The translations under genes were made by a program, and so were the position numbers. Positions 7,038-14,665 of a stretch of 17,450 nucleotides of DNA are shown here, in pieces (position 1 is the first letter of the stretch; the number at the start of each line of letters is the position of its first letter). Source of the DNA: WRIS01 sp050945135 (GTDB lineage: Bacteria > Actinomycetota > Coriobacteriia > Coriobacteriales > Eggerthellaceae); assembly GCA_050945135.1 (NCBI GenBank), contig JBMNSJ010000044.1, positions 1 through 17,450 of the forward strand. The letters run 5' to 3'. The notes beneath the pieces were generated by a model. It was not told the DNA's origin, searched no databases, and saw only the letters and a program-made list of their open reading frames with translations.

Positions 7038-7991
7038 TTAATCCTTTTCTGCTTTACTGTAGGCAGATACAATAGCCGCCACAAGCGAGTGACGCACAAT
7101 ATCTTTGGGCGTAAAATCGCAGAATGCGATGTCATCGAGTGATGAAAGGATTGATCGCACCTGCTTGAGCCCCGAAACACCTTTCGGTATATCCAGCTGA
7201 GTAGCATCTCCGGTAATTATCATCTTTGATCCAAAGCCAAGACGGGTGAGAAACATTTTCATCTGCTCAGGTGTGGTATTTTGAGCCTCGTCTAAAATAA
7301 TGAAACTATCATTGAGGGTTCGACCCCTCATGAACGCTAAAGGCGCTATCTCAATAACGCCACTTTCTATCATTTGATTGGCGCGTTCCATGTCTGTCAT
7401 ATCATAAAGAGCATCGTAGAGAGGTCTAATATAGGGATCAACCTTTTCGAGTAAGGTTCCTGGTAGATAGCCGAGGTTTTCTCCTGCCTCAACGATAGGC
7501 CGGGTCAAAATGATGCGACCAACCTCTTTTCGTTTCAAGGCTGCTACTGCCATTGCCATAGCGAGATAGGTTTTCCCTGTTCCTGCAGGCCCAATTCCAA
7601 AGGTAATCGTATTATCTCTAATGGCATCTACGTACTTTTTTTGACCCGAAGTTTTTGGCCTGATAGCCCGACCTCGATAGGTTAACAATATGTCCTCACG
7701 CAATAACCGTGGACTAAATTCAGCCGTCCTAATAAGTTCTATTGCATGATTTACATAATCTTCAGTGGGTTCTTCACCATTTTCGACCATTTTGATCATG
7801 TCAGAGAACAAAGCCGTAAGACTCTGAATCTCAATTGGATCACCTTTGAGGTCAATAGTATTGCCCCGCACAATGATACGCGTATGAAATGCATCTTCAA
7901 TCCGATGCAGGAGCTCGTCGGCTTCCCCAACGATAAGCGCCATTTCTACGCTTTCGGGTGTAGTGAGTGTGATTTGTGTTTCGTCTGTCAT
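7038..7991 (-). CDS. phoH: PhoH-like ATPase
   Basis: A 317-residue member of the cytoplasmic PhoH/YbeZ group: a P-loop NTPase related to superfamily 1 helicases, functionally linked to YbeY and RNA metabolism. The N-terminal 110 residues form the KH/R3H-like region typical of this group. Walker A is GPAGTGKT (134-141), with TRPIVEAGENLGYLPG (163-178) and Walker B FIILDEAQN (230-238), then ITGDATQLD. The ATG at 7989-7991 has an in-frame stop four codons upstream, so it cannot be longer. It lacks a clear Shine-Dalgarno. It lies 70 bp after mtaB, where a weak promoter-like TTGCAA-17-GATACG is visible on the minus strand. Despite the name, a phosphate-starvation role is not established for this subgroup. 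Confidence 0.95.
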   Translation of the reverse strand: MTDETQITLTTPESVEMALIVGEADELLHRIEDAFHTRIIVRGNTIDLKGDPIEIQSLTALFSDMIKMVENGEEPTEDYVNHAIELIRTAEFSPRLLREDILLTYRGRAIRPKTSGQKKYVDAIRDNTITFGIGPAGTGKTYLAMAMAVAALKRKEVGRIILTRPIVEAGENLGYLPGTLLEKVDPYIRPLYDALYDMTDMERANQMIESGVIEIAPLAFMRGRTLNDSFIILDEAQNTTPEQMKMFLTRLGFGSKMIITGDATQLDIPKGVSGLKQVRSILSSLDDIAFCDFTPKDIVRHSLVAAIVSAYSKAEKD

Positions 7992-8061
7992 ATCGTCATT
8001 TTAGCGTAAAAGATAAGCTACTAAGCACGCGTATCCAAAATGCTCTTGATAGTTGCAAAGA

Positions 8062-9309
8062 CTAGAGCTCATATCTGAGTACATCTCCAGCTTTAGCAGA
8101 AGCAGGTACTGCCACTTTGTGATAGCTCTCCGTTGTGCCAAACCCGCCATCCTCAACTAAAACATACTCAATAGTGCCACGACGACGCTGCAAATCTTCC
8201 TGCCTCATACTTTGAGCACGCGTATGCATTCGATCAAGACGATCAGCTTTAGTAGCTGAATCTACCTGATCGGTGTGTGCTGCAGCTGGTGTACCTTTCC
8301 GCATTGAATACGGGAATATATGCATTTTGGAAAAGCGACAATCCGTGGCAAGCTTAAAGCTGTCTTCGAAGTCGCATTCCGTCTCTCCCGGAAAACCAAC
8401 AATAAGATCTGTCGAAAGCGACATTGAAGGAATACACTCATATATAGACTCGACAAGCCGCCGGTAGTATTCGCTGTCATATGGACGTGCCATAGCACGT
8501 AAAACCGCATCGGAACCTGATTGCATGGGCAAATGAAAATGCCTACAAATACGACCCTGTGCTGAGGAGATGAGAGAAATGAGCTCGTCATCAACATCTC
8601 GCGGCTCAATACTCGAAATCCTAAATCGAAGCTCGGATGTTTGTTCCAAAAGAGCATCCAGCAAGTCAACGAGTGTGCCCTCATCACTCTTATAAGAGCC
8701 AATATTGATACCTGTCAGGACCAGCTCTCGAACTCCGGCTTCTTCATAAGCCATTGCTTCAGCAAGAATTGACTCTCGTTGCCGACTCCATGCTTTTCCA
8801 CGTGCTTTATGAACAATGCAGAACGTACATGCATTGTTGCAGCCATCCTGTATTTTCATACCCACACGGCTCACAAAGCCAGTACCTGTGCGTAAAGTTC
8901 CTTGCGCATCGTAGGCAGAGAAGTGTCCAGTACACGAATCCTCATCCCCGTACATTTCAAAAACTTGTACCTGAGATTCAAACGAATCTGCAGCGATGGC
9001 AGCATCTATTTTTGTTTTGTCGGTCTCAACAATGACACGCTTGTCTATCTCAGAGATTCCTTGGGCATCAATAACCGCAGCACAGCCAGTAACGACAATA
9101 CGTCCACGTGGATTATCTCGCAATGCACGTCTAATTGCTTTTCGTGTCTTTTTCTCAGCCTCTCCAGTCACTGTACAGGTGTTAATAATGACAAGATCGG
9201 CATCCTGTTTATCCGAGGCGAGCCAACCTTTTTCGAGGAGACGTGCACTAAAAGCATCAGACTCTACTCGATTCACCTTGCAGCCTAGATTGACCACGTG
9301 AAACTTCAT
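8062..9309 (-). CDS. mtaB: tRNA (N6-L-threonylcarbamoyladenosine37) methylthiotransferase MtaB
   Basis: MtaB is a radical-SAM enzyme that converts t6A to ms2t6A at position 37 of tRNAs reading ANN codons, using two 4Fe-4S clusters. The 415-residue product has the N-terminal UPF0004 domain with its three cluster cysteines (C10 in NLGCKVN, C45 in NTCTVT, C76 in VTGCAA). The radical-SAM triad CNNACTFC follows (C157, C161, C164). A short TRAM-like end (about 375-415) follows. The NLGCKVNRVES start and the overall length fit MtaB rather than MiaB or RimO. Its ATG overlaps the rsmE stop by 4 nt (ATGA), so translation is coupled. The rsmE-mtaB pair is common in Gram-positives. Confidence 0.95.
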   Translation of the reverse strand: MKFHVVNLGCKVNRVESDAFSARLLEKGWLASDKQDADLVIINTCTVTGEAEKKTRKAIRRALRDNPRGRIVVTGCAAVIDAQGISEIDKRVIVETDKTKIDAAIAADSFESQVQVFEMYGDEDSCTGHFSAYDAQGTLRTGTGFVSRVGMKIQDGCNNACTFCIVHKARGKAWSRQRESILAEAMAYEEAGVRELVLTGINIGSYKSDEGTLVDLLDALLEQTSELRFRISSIEPRDVDDELISLISSAQGRICRHFHLPMQSGSDAVLRAMARPYDSEYYRRLVESIYECIPSMSLSTDLIVGFPGETECDFEDSFKLATDCRFSKMHIFPYSMRKGTPAAAHTDQVDSATKADRLDRMHTRAQSMRQEDLQRRRGTIEYVLVEDGGFGTTESYHKVAVPASAKAGDVLRYEL

Positions 9310-10088
9310 GCAAGAACTCCCAGGTTGTGCAAAACCAGCGCAGGTGCCATAACCCCTGCTGTTTCTGTACGCAAAATGCTAGGACCCAAACTCAAACAGA
9401 AAGCATGTGGATTGGAAGCAAGTAAGGCTTGCACCTCTTCTTCCTCAAAACCCCCCTCTGGGCCAACAACAACTGCTATGCGCGCGTCTTCAGGCATAAT
9501 ACCCTGCGAAGCCAGAGCATCGTGTAATCGACTACGAAGATGTGCCTCTCGAGCTTCTTCCCAACAAATCACAACGACTGAAGCTTGAGATATAAACTCA
9601 CATACCTGATCGAGCTTGAGAATCTCGCTGATTTCTGGCACTGCTGCTTGAGCGCTTTGCATGGCAGCACTTTTCGCAATTGAAGCCCAGCGCTCTCGTT
9701 TCTTAGCTGCCTTTACGCCCTCCACTTTGACTACCGATCTTTTGCTGGCGAAAGGAATGAATGCAGAAACACCTATTTCGGTACCTTGGCGAATGATGGT
9801 GTCCATCTTTTCGCCCTTGGCTAAGCCCTGAACAAGCACAACGCTTGCAAACAGGGGGTCTAGCTCTTCCTTTGCAGAAATCCTGACACGCATATCGATA
9901 CCATCAAATGATTCAATAGCACATTCAAAATAGTCTTGTGCCGCATCGATAACAGAAATATGCTCGCCTTTTTTCAAGCGCAAGGCACGAGCGTGCTTGA
10001 AATCATCATCAGATAAGCGCAGGCCGAACACTGCCTCAGTCTGATCGGCTATCACCTGGTTTTCGATGAAGAAGCGTGGGAGTGTCAT
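9306..10088 (-). CDS. rsmE: 16S rRNA (uracil1498-N3)-methyltransferase RsmE
   Basis: RsmE methylates N3 of U1498 in helix 44 of 16S rRNA, near the decoding centre, on the assembled 30S subunit with S-adenosylmethionine. The 260-residue product has the normal length. It has a PUA-like N-terminal domain (about 1-72) and a SPOUT (trefoil-knot) domain. The knot motifs are VVVGPEGGFEEEE (206-218) and LSLGPSILRTETA (232-244). The conserved KGEKMDTIIRQGTEIGV (91-107) is also present. The ATG lies 2 bp after the dnaJ stop with only AGG very close by, so its translation probably depends on dnaJ translation. Confidence 0.96.
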   Translation of the reverse strand: MTLPRFFIENQVIADQTEAVFGLRLSDDDFKHARALRLKKGEHISVIDAAQDYFECAIESFDGIDMRVRISAKEELDPLFASVVLVQGLAKGEKMDTIIRQGTEIGVSAFIPFASKRSVVKVEGVKAAKKRERWASIAKSAAMQSAQAAVPEISEILKLDQVCEFISQASVVVICWEEAREAHLRSRLHDALASQGIMPEDARIAVVVGPEGGFEEEEVQALLASNPHAFCLSLGPSILRTETAGVMAPALVLHNLGVLA

Positions 10089-10090
10089 GC

Positions 10091-11221
10091 CTAATTAAAC
10101 ACGTCTCGAAGCTTTTGCAAAGGCGAACGTGCTTCGGCAACTTCTTCTCCCATGTCATCAGCGAGTTTTTCAAGGAGGTCACGCTGTGATTTTGAAAGCT
10201 TTTTCGGAATAGTTACCGTGATATGGACAAGCATATCCCCGCGCGAATTACTCTTAAAACGTGGCATACCAAAGTTGCGTACGGTGATAACCTGATCGTT
10301 TTGACAGCCTTCAGGAATTCGGACCTGGACCTTTTCATCCTCTAAGATTCCATCGATTTCGATTTGTGCGCCCAGCGCAGCTTGCACGATTGAAATATTT
10401 GCCCTCGCGTGGAGATTATCTCCGTCCCGTTCAAAAAACTCATGGAGCTGAATGCGGCACGTAACAATCAAATCACCAGCTATGGCGCCATTCATACCCG
10501 CTTCGCCAAAGCCAGAAAGTCTAAGCTGCTGAGAATCGCGAATACCTGCAGGTACCTCAACAGTAACTCGCTGTCTATCAGGAACACGTCCTTGCCCATC
10601 ACACTCGGGACAAGGATTCTCGATGGTTTTTCCGCTGCCCCCACACTTAGTACAGGTTGTCGCCGTTTGCATATCACCCAAAAAGGTTCGTTGAACCGTT
10701 ACAACTCGCCCTTTTCCGCCGCAATCTGGGCAAACTATTTCACTGCCATCAGCTCCAAATCCTGAACCATCGCAATCCGGACAAGGGGCTAAGCGATCGT
10801 ATACGATTTCTTTTTTGGCACCAACCGCAACTTCTTCTAGTGTCAGGCGCAGACCAACGCCCATGTCACGCCCCTCTTTACGAACTTGGGCACCGTGACC
10901 GCCACCTCCGAAAAAGGAGCTGAATATATCTCCCATGCCAAAGCCGCCGCCAAAAAGATCTTCGAAGTCAACGTATCCGCCGCCATATCCGCCGCCACCA
11001 GCTGCACCAGGAATAGAGCCAAAACGGTCATATTGCGCACGTTTATTTGGATCGCTTAAAACATCGTATGCTTCATTAAGCTCCTTGAAGCGATCTTCGG
11101 CATCGTCTGCCTTATTTACGTCGGGATGTAACTCACGTGCCTGCTTGCGAAAAGCCTTCTTAATTTCGTCGTCGCTAGCATCTTTTGAAACACCGAGTAC
11201 TTCGTATAAATCCTTGGCCAT
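10091..11221 (-). CDS. dnaJ: chaperone DnaJ (Hsp40), DnaJ2-type context
   Basis: DnaJ delivers unfolded clients to DnaK and stimulates its ATPase. The 376-residue type I protein has a J domain (about 1-70, HPD at 32-34), a Gly/Phe-rich segment (about 72-115) and four zinc-finger repeats with CxxC pairs at 148-151, 165-168, 191-194 and 205-208. C-terminal substrate-binding domains follow. AAGGAG at 11235-11240 follows the hrcA stop directly and is 13 nt from the ATG. An AGTAG-TTTT-CTACT hairpin (11223-11236) lies between and could shorten that distance. No dnaK or grpE lies beside it. In actinobacteria this hrcA-linked gene is the second dnaJ, with dnaK-grpE-dnaJ1 elsewhere. That a second dnaJ exists here is inferred. 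Confidence 0.96.
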   Translation of the reverse strand: MAKDLYEVLGVSKDASDDEIKKAFRKQARELHPDVNKADDAEDRFKELNEAYDVLSDPNKRAQYDRFGSIPGAAGGGGYGGGYVDFEDLFGGGFGMGDIFSSFFGGGGHGAQVRKEGRDMGVGLRLTLEEVAVGAKKEIVYDRLAPCPDCDGSGFGADGSEIVCPDCGGKGRVVTVQRTFLGDMQTATTCTKCGGSGKTIENPCPECDGQGRVPDRQRVTVEVPAGIRDSQQLRLSGFGEAGMNGAIAGDLIVTCRIQLHEFFERDGDNLHARANISIVQAALGAQIEIDGILEDEKVQVRIPEGCQNDQVITVRNFGMPRFKSNSRGDMLVHITVTIPKKLSKSQRDLLEKLADDMGEEVAEARSPLQKLRDVFN

Positions 11222-11241
11222 AAGTAGAAAACTACTCCTTA

Positions 11242-12249
11242 CTATGCTTCGTGCAATACGTGCTGAGCGGCATGTACTGCTTTAATTACCGTTGAATAAT
11301 CCATTCGAGTAGGCCCAAGAACCGCCACAACGCCTGCTGCGTCACCTCGACCATAGCGACCCGCCACCACCGAAACGCCTGCAAGGCTCTCAGCTTTATT
11401 CTCGCTACCTATTCGCACCAGAGTTCCTTGCTCCCCAAAGCCCCCATCAAAAATATGAAACAAAACAGTATCGTCTTCAAGCACTTCCATGATGGGTAAT
11501 AGCGCTTGCGAACGACTGAATTCAGGCTTTTTCAAGAGCGCCGAAACGCCTAAGCGGTGGGACTTTCCTCCCCTGCTTTCCTGCACGCAACTCAAAGCCT
11601 CCTCTAAAAGAACCCGTGTAAGTCTATCCTGAAGTGCTTCTAAAACCTCAGGATCTTCCTCTTCGGGAGCGTTACTAAGTGGTCTTCCAATAAGAATTTT
11701 ATTGAGGATATGCTGAACGCGTGCGAGCTCATCACAATCAATTCTTTCAACAAAATCTATATGGCGGTTTAGAACTTGACCATCGCCAGTAATAACTACG
11801 ATCAAAACCTGATGATCACTGAGAGAAACGAGTGAGATTTGCTTAATCTGCACCTCGAGCGAAGAGGGCGCCAAAACAATCGAGAGGCAATCTGTTAATC
11901 GTGACAAAGTTGCCGATGTTTTCTCAAGAAGCTCGTCGAGCTCAGAAGCGCTTGATTTAAGCTCTTCGATGATGTCTTCTGTCTTTGTTTCTTCGTCAAT
12001 TGCTCCTGAGGTAATGAGATCATCGACAAAAGCACGATACCCACTATCAGTCGGAATTCTTCCAGCTGAGGTATGAGGCTGAACGATGTACCCTGCATCT
12101 TCAAGGATAGACAACTCATTGCGCACGGTGGCAGAACTTACTCCAAGCTCATAGCGCTCAACGAGAGTTCGCGAGCCAACGGGAAGAGCACGAGCAACAT
12201 ACTCCTCTATAAGCGCGCTTAATACTTTTTGTCTTCTATCTGAAAGCAC
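11242..12249 (-). CDS. hrcA: heat-inducible transcription repressor HrcA
   Basis: HrcA binds the CIRCE operator and represses chaperone genes; GroEL keeps it active. A winged-helix DNA-binding domain fills the N-terminal part (VGSRTLVERYELGVSSATVR, then the wing GYIVQPHTSAGRIPT). The GAF-like HrcA domain and dimerisation regions follow. The frame is open to a TTG at 12288, but that lies at the predicted transcription start, so it is unlikely. GTG at 12247-12249 gives an N-terminus (M)LSDRRQKVLSALIEEYV, which is where HrcA proteins normally begin, and 335 residues. GGACGG upstream is a weak ribosome binding site. It is the first gene of the operon and is preceded by a CIRCE element, so it should repress itself and the genes below. 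Confidence 0.95.
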   Translation of the reverse strand: MLSDRRQKVLSALIEEYVARALPVGSRTLVERYELGVSSATVRNELSILEDAGYIVQPHTSAGRIPTDSGYRAFVDDLITSGAIDEETKTEDIIEELKSSASELDELLEKTSATLSRLTDCLSIVLAPSSLEVQIKQISLVSLSDHQVLIVVITGDGQVLNRHIDFVERIDCDELARVQHILNKILIGRPLSNAPEEEDPEVLEALQDRLTRVLLEEALSCVQESRGGKSHRLGVSALLKKPEFSRSQALLPIMEVLEDDTVLFHIFDGGFGEQGTLVRIGSENKAESLAGVSVVAGRYGRGDAAGVVAVLGPTRMDYSTVIKAVHAAQHVLHEA

Positions 12250-12291
12250 CCGATACCGTCCATTAGTTCTAATGTAAATCGACCACAAAGC

Positions 12292-12321
12292 ATTCTAGCA
12301 GCCAACGACAGAGAGTGCTAA
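12292..12321 (-). promoter_or_regulatory. hrcA promoter overlapping a CIRCE operator
   Basis: On the minus strand, one CIRCE half-site is perfect (TTAGCACTC, 12313-12321). After a 9-nt spacer, the other half GGCTGCTAG (12295-12303) matches GAGTGCTAA at 6 of 9 positions. The operator contains its own promoter: TTAGCA (12316-12321) as the -35 box, 18 nt, then TAGAAT (12292-12297) as the -10 box, placing the start near 12285. HrcA bound here would block RNA polymerase directly. The consensus is known; the assignment follows from the half-sites and the position just before hrcA. Confidence 0.8.
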
Positions 12322-12387
12322 TCTTTCACGCGATTTCCTCTGCCTGTGGTTGAGATTCATAACTCGTCCATGCTTTTCTCACACCTT

Positions 12388-13497
12388 TTAGGGAGCAAGG
12401 TTAAAAATAGCTCCATAAAGTTCGTTGCCACATAGCCAGCCCGCTAAAGTAGGCCTGTAACGACCTTCACTTCGTTCAACAAAACCTCTTTGGACGAGCT
12501 CACGAAAAGTCAGTGGTGCATCTGGCAATAGCATTGTCGCTTCGTGGACATCTGCCTCGCTCACACCCTCTGTCATCCTCATGGACATCATAAGATCTTC
12601 AGCAATTTTCTGGCGCCGATCAAGGTCTTCTATTACCTGGCCATCCTGAACTCTCATACGTCGCGCATCATTTTGTGTCATGGTTACTGCAGAAGTTCCA
12701 AATCCTAGATACGGCTTGCCCGTCCAATAGGCAATATTATGCCTACACTCAAACCCTTGAGCTGCATAGCTTGCCACTTCATAGCGCACAAGCCCGGCTG
12801 GTTCTAAGATGCTAGCCGCCATTTGCATCATAAGAGCCTGTGAATCTTGGTCAGGCTCTTCAAGCTCTCCTGACTCTATCATTCGTTCAAGCACGGTATG
12901 CTCTTCGACAGCGAGCGGATACACGCTAATATGCTTAACGCCTAATGCAATTGCCTCTTCTAAGCTAGCCTGAAAACTCTCGAAGCTCTGGCCAGGAATG
13001 CCGCACATAAGATCAACGCTAATATTTTCGAAGCGAGATTGAGCGATTTTGACGGCACTTCTAGCTTGTTCAGCACTATGAGCTCGTCCAAGCAAGGCTA
13101 AGAGTTCGTCATCAAAGCTTTGCACACCAATCGATAATCGATTGACTCCTAGAGCCCAAATATCCTTAATCAAAGTATCAGTCACACTGTCAGGATTTGC
13201 CTCCATGCTACATTCAATTTCAGGAGTAAGATGCATAGAAGTAGACAAAGCGTACAGCAGGCTCGACAAACGCGCCTGCCCAATATAGCTGGGCGTTCCT
13301 CCACCCAAATACACCGTCTCGAGTGAACCAAGTTTTTCCTCTTTAGAAGCTCGTCTGATATCGAGAATCAGCTTCTCAATATATTCGTCAATCAAAACAG
13401 AATCTTGAGCGACGGCGCGAGTCGAGAAATCACAATACGTACAGCGCTGCTTACAGAAGGGAATGTGGATATAAAGCGCCTTGTATGGATCGTACAT
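12388..13497 (-). CDS. hemW: radical-SAM heme chaperone HemW
   Basis: The 369-residue radical-SAM protein belongs to the HemN-like family but has HemW features. Its N-terminus YIHIPFCKQRCTYCDF contains the CxxxCxxC cluster motif (C15, C19, C22). VYLGGGTPS (62-70) and GVNRLSIGVQSFDD are next. The protein ends at the length of HemW rather than of the longer coproporphyrinogen III dehydrogenase HemN. HemW proteins bind heme and insert it into respiratory enzymes; they do not make heme. AGGAGAG gives an excellent ribosome binding site for the ATG, 10 bp after dus. The lepA-hemW-hrcA neighbourhood is widely conserved in Gram-positives, where it was often annotated as hemN. No terminator was found in the gap to hrcA, so some read-through is possible. 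Confidence 0.93.
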   Translation of the reverse strand: MYDPYKALYIHIPFCKQRCTYCDFSTRAVAQDSVLIDEYIEKLILDIRRASKEEKLGSLETVYLGGGTPSYIGQARLSSLLYALSTSMHLTPEIECSMEANPDSVTDTLIKDIWALGVNRLSIGVQSFDDELLALLGRAHSAEQARSAVKIAQSRFENISVDLMCGIPGQSFESFQASLEEAIALGVKHISVYPLAVEEHTVLERMIESGELEEPDQDSQALMMQMAASILEPAGLVRYEVASYAAQGFECRHNIAYWTGKPYLGFGTSAVTMTQNDARRMRVQDGQVIEDLDRRQKIAEDLMMSMRMTEGVSEADVHEATMLLPDAPLTFRELVQRGFVERSEGRYRPTLAGWLCGNELYGAIFNLAP

Positions 13498-13507
13498 TGC
13501 TACTCTC

Positions 13508-14479
13508 CTATTGGTTTTCTATGAGCTCGTTAAACACTTCTTCAAAGTCAGCCGCACGTACACAGGTATTGAACTTACCGCGTGCTGCTGAGGCTCCGGG
13601 TAGCCCCGAAACGTACCACATCGCATGCTTTCTCATGCGAACTACCTCGCCACCTCGAAGCTCTTCAAGAAGAAAAGCATGACGACATGCAAGAGAAAGA
13701 CGTTCTTCTACCGTGGGTGGCGGAGGCGGTTCTTTACCTAAAAGAGCTGCTTTTGTCTCATTGAATATCCAGGGATAACCACGAGCAGCGCGCCCAATCA
13801 TGAAGGCATCGCAGGAGGTCTCCTCCTTCATCCTTAGTACGTCTGCTGCTGTCGAAAGGTCGCCATTCCCTATAACCGGAATCTCAACCACATCTTTCAC
13901 CTTTGCGATAATTTCCCAGTCGGCACGACCACGATAATACTGCTCGGCATAGCGCCCATGAACCGCAAGAGCCGACGCACCTGCCTCTTCAATACGCTGG
14001 GCAAACGAGACTGCAGTTTCGGAATCCATGTGATACCCACGCCTAAACTTAACGGTAACCGGAATGCTCACCTGAGCTGTTACTGCCGCGACGATTTCTG
14101 CAGCCAAACGAGGCTCCTTCATGAGCGCACAGCCATCGCCTTTTTTTACAATTTTCTTTGCTGGGCATCCCATGTTGATATCTAAATATGCAAGCTTTTC
14201 GCCCAGAAGACCTTGAACGCGTTTCGCCTCCCGAGCCATAACAGGTGCTTCATGACCAAAGATTTGAACTGCAATGCGGTTTTCGCCTTTTGCGAGGTCA
14301 AGTAAGCTTTTCGTCTTATCGTTCGAGTAGCTCAATCCCTTTGCTGACACCATTTCTGAATACGTTAAGTCGGCTCCTTGCTCGACACACAGACACCTGA
14401 ATGCCAAATCAGTTACACCCGCCATAGGCGCAAGCAACAGTTGGTGATCTGAGAAAAACTCTTTAAGTGAAGGAGCCAC
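13508..14479 (-). CDS. dus: tRNA-dihydrouridine synthase (DusB-like)
   Basis: Dus enzymes use FMN and NADPH to reduce uridines to dihydrouridine in tRNA. The 323-residue product has the TIM-barrel signatures: LLAPMAGVTD (15-24), INMGCPAKKI (101-110) with the catalytic Cys at 105, VKFRRGY (143-149), AVHGR (172-176), GNGD (204-207) and MIGRAARGYPWIF (227-239). The length and wording fit the DusB/Dus1-type bacterial group, but the exact uridine modified cannot be read from sequence. The start is GTG at 14477-14479 with GGAAGG 7 nt upstream, inside the last codons of the preceding small gene 3 bp away. Confidence 0.93.
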   Translation of the reverse strand: MAPSLKEFFSDHQLLLAPMAGVTDLAFRCLCVEQGADLTYSEMVSAKGLSYSNDKTKSLLDLAKGENRIAVQIFGHEAPVMAREAKRVQGLLGEKLAYLDINMGCPAKKIVKKGDGCALMKEPRLAAEIVAAVTAQVSIPVTVKFRRGYHMDSETAVSFAQRIEEAGASALAVHGRYAEQYYRGRADWEIIAKVKDVVEIPVIGNGDLSTAADVLRMKEETSCDAFMIGRAARGYPWIFNETKAALLGKEPPPPPTVEERLSLACRHAFLLEELRGGEVVRMRKHAMWYVSGLPGASAARGKFNTCVRAADFEEVFNELIENQ

Positions 14480-14482
14480 TTT

Positions 14483-14665
14483 TTAGCCTTCCATCAAGGC
14501 TAGTACGCTTTCAAATAAGCCAACGAACAGCACAACCATAACTACGAGCGCAAGCAAACAACCCAAGCCTACAACAGTCTTTGAGCTACGCGACATACCC
14601 TTCTGCGAATTCGCATCATCCTTAAAGGGATCATCAATCCAGTCGTATTCTTTCTTTTGGTTCAT
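14483..14665 (-). CDS. small single-pass membrane protein, unknown function
   Basis: I do not recognise this 60-residue protein. The first 29 residues are charged and hydrophilic (acidic-aromatic stretch EYDWIDDPFKDD). One strongly hydrophobic helix spans about 30-53, and a few residues follow. A cytoplasmic N-terminus is likely, as basic residues (R26, K29) precede the helix. There is no signal-peptidase-like site. It is probably real: its ATG overlaps the lepA stop by one base (TAATG), it ends 3 bp before dus and it carries the dus ribosome binding site. It has no good Shine-Dalgarno of its own, so it is likely translated by coupling to lepA. Confidence 0.65.
   Translation of the reverse strand: MNQKKEYDWIDDPFKDDANSQKGMSRSSKTVVGLGCLLALVVMVVLFVGLFESVLALMEG

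Noticed and set aside
8902..9288. 128-residue plus-strand open frame antisense to mtaB
   Set aside because: It lies fully inside the conserved radical-SAM gene. The long open frame arises from codon bias of the real strand.
12250..12288. Longer hrcA start at TTG (12286-12288)
   Set aside because: It falls at the predicted transcription start of the CIRCE promoter, and the 13 extra residues do not resemble HrcA N-termini.
12388..13497. Oxygen-independent coproporphyrinogen III dehydrogenase (HemN)
   Set aside because: The length and neighbourhood fit HemW. The family was often mislabelled as hemN, and nothing here points to heme synthesis.
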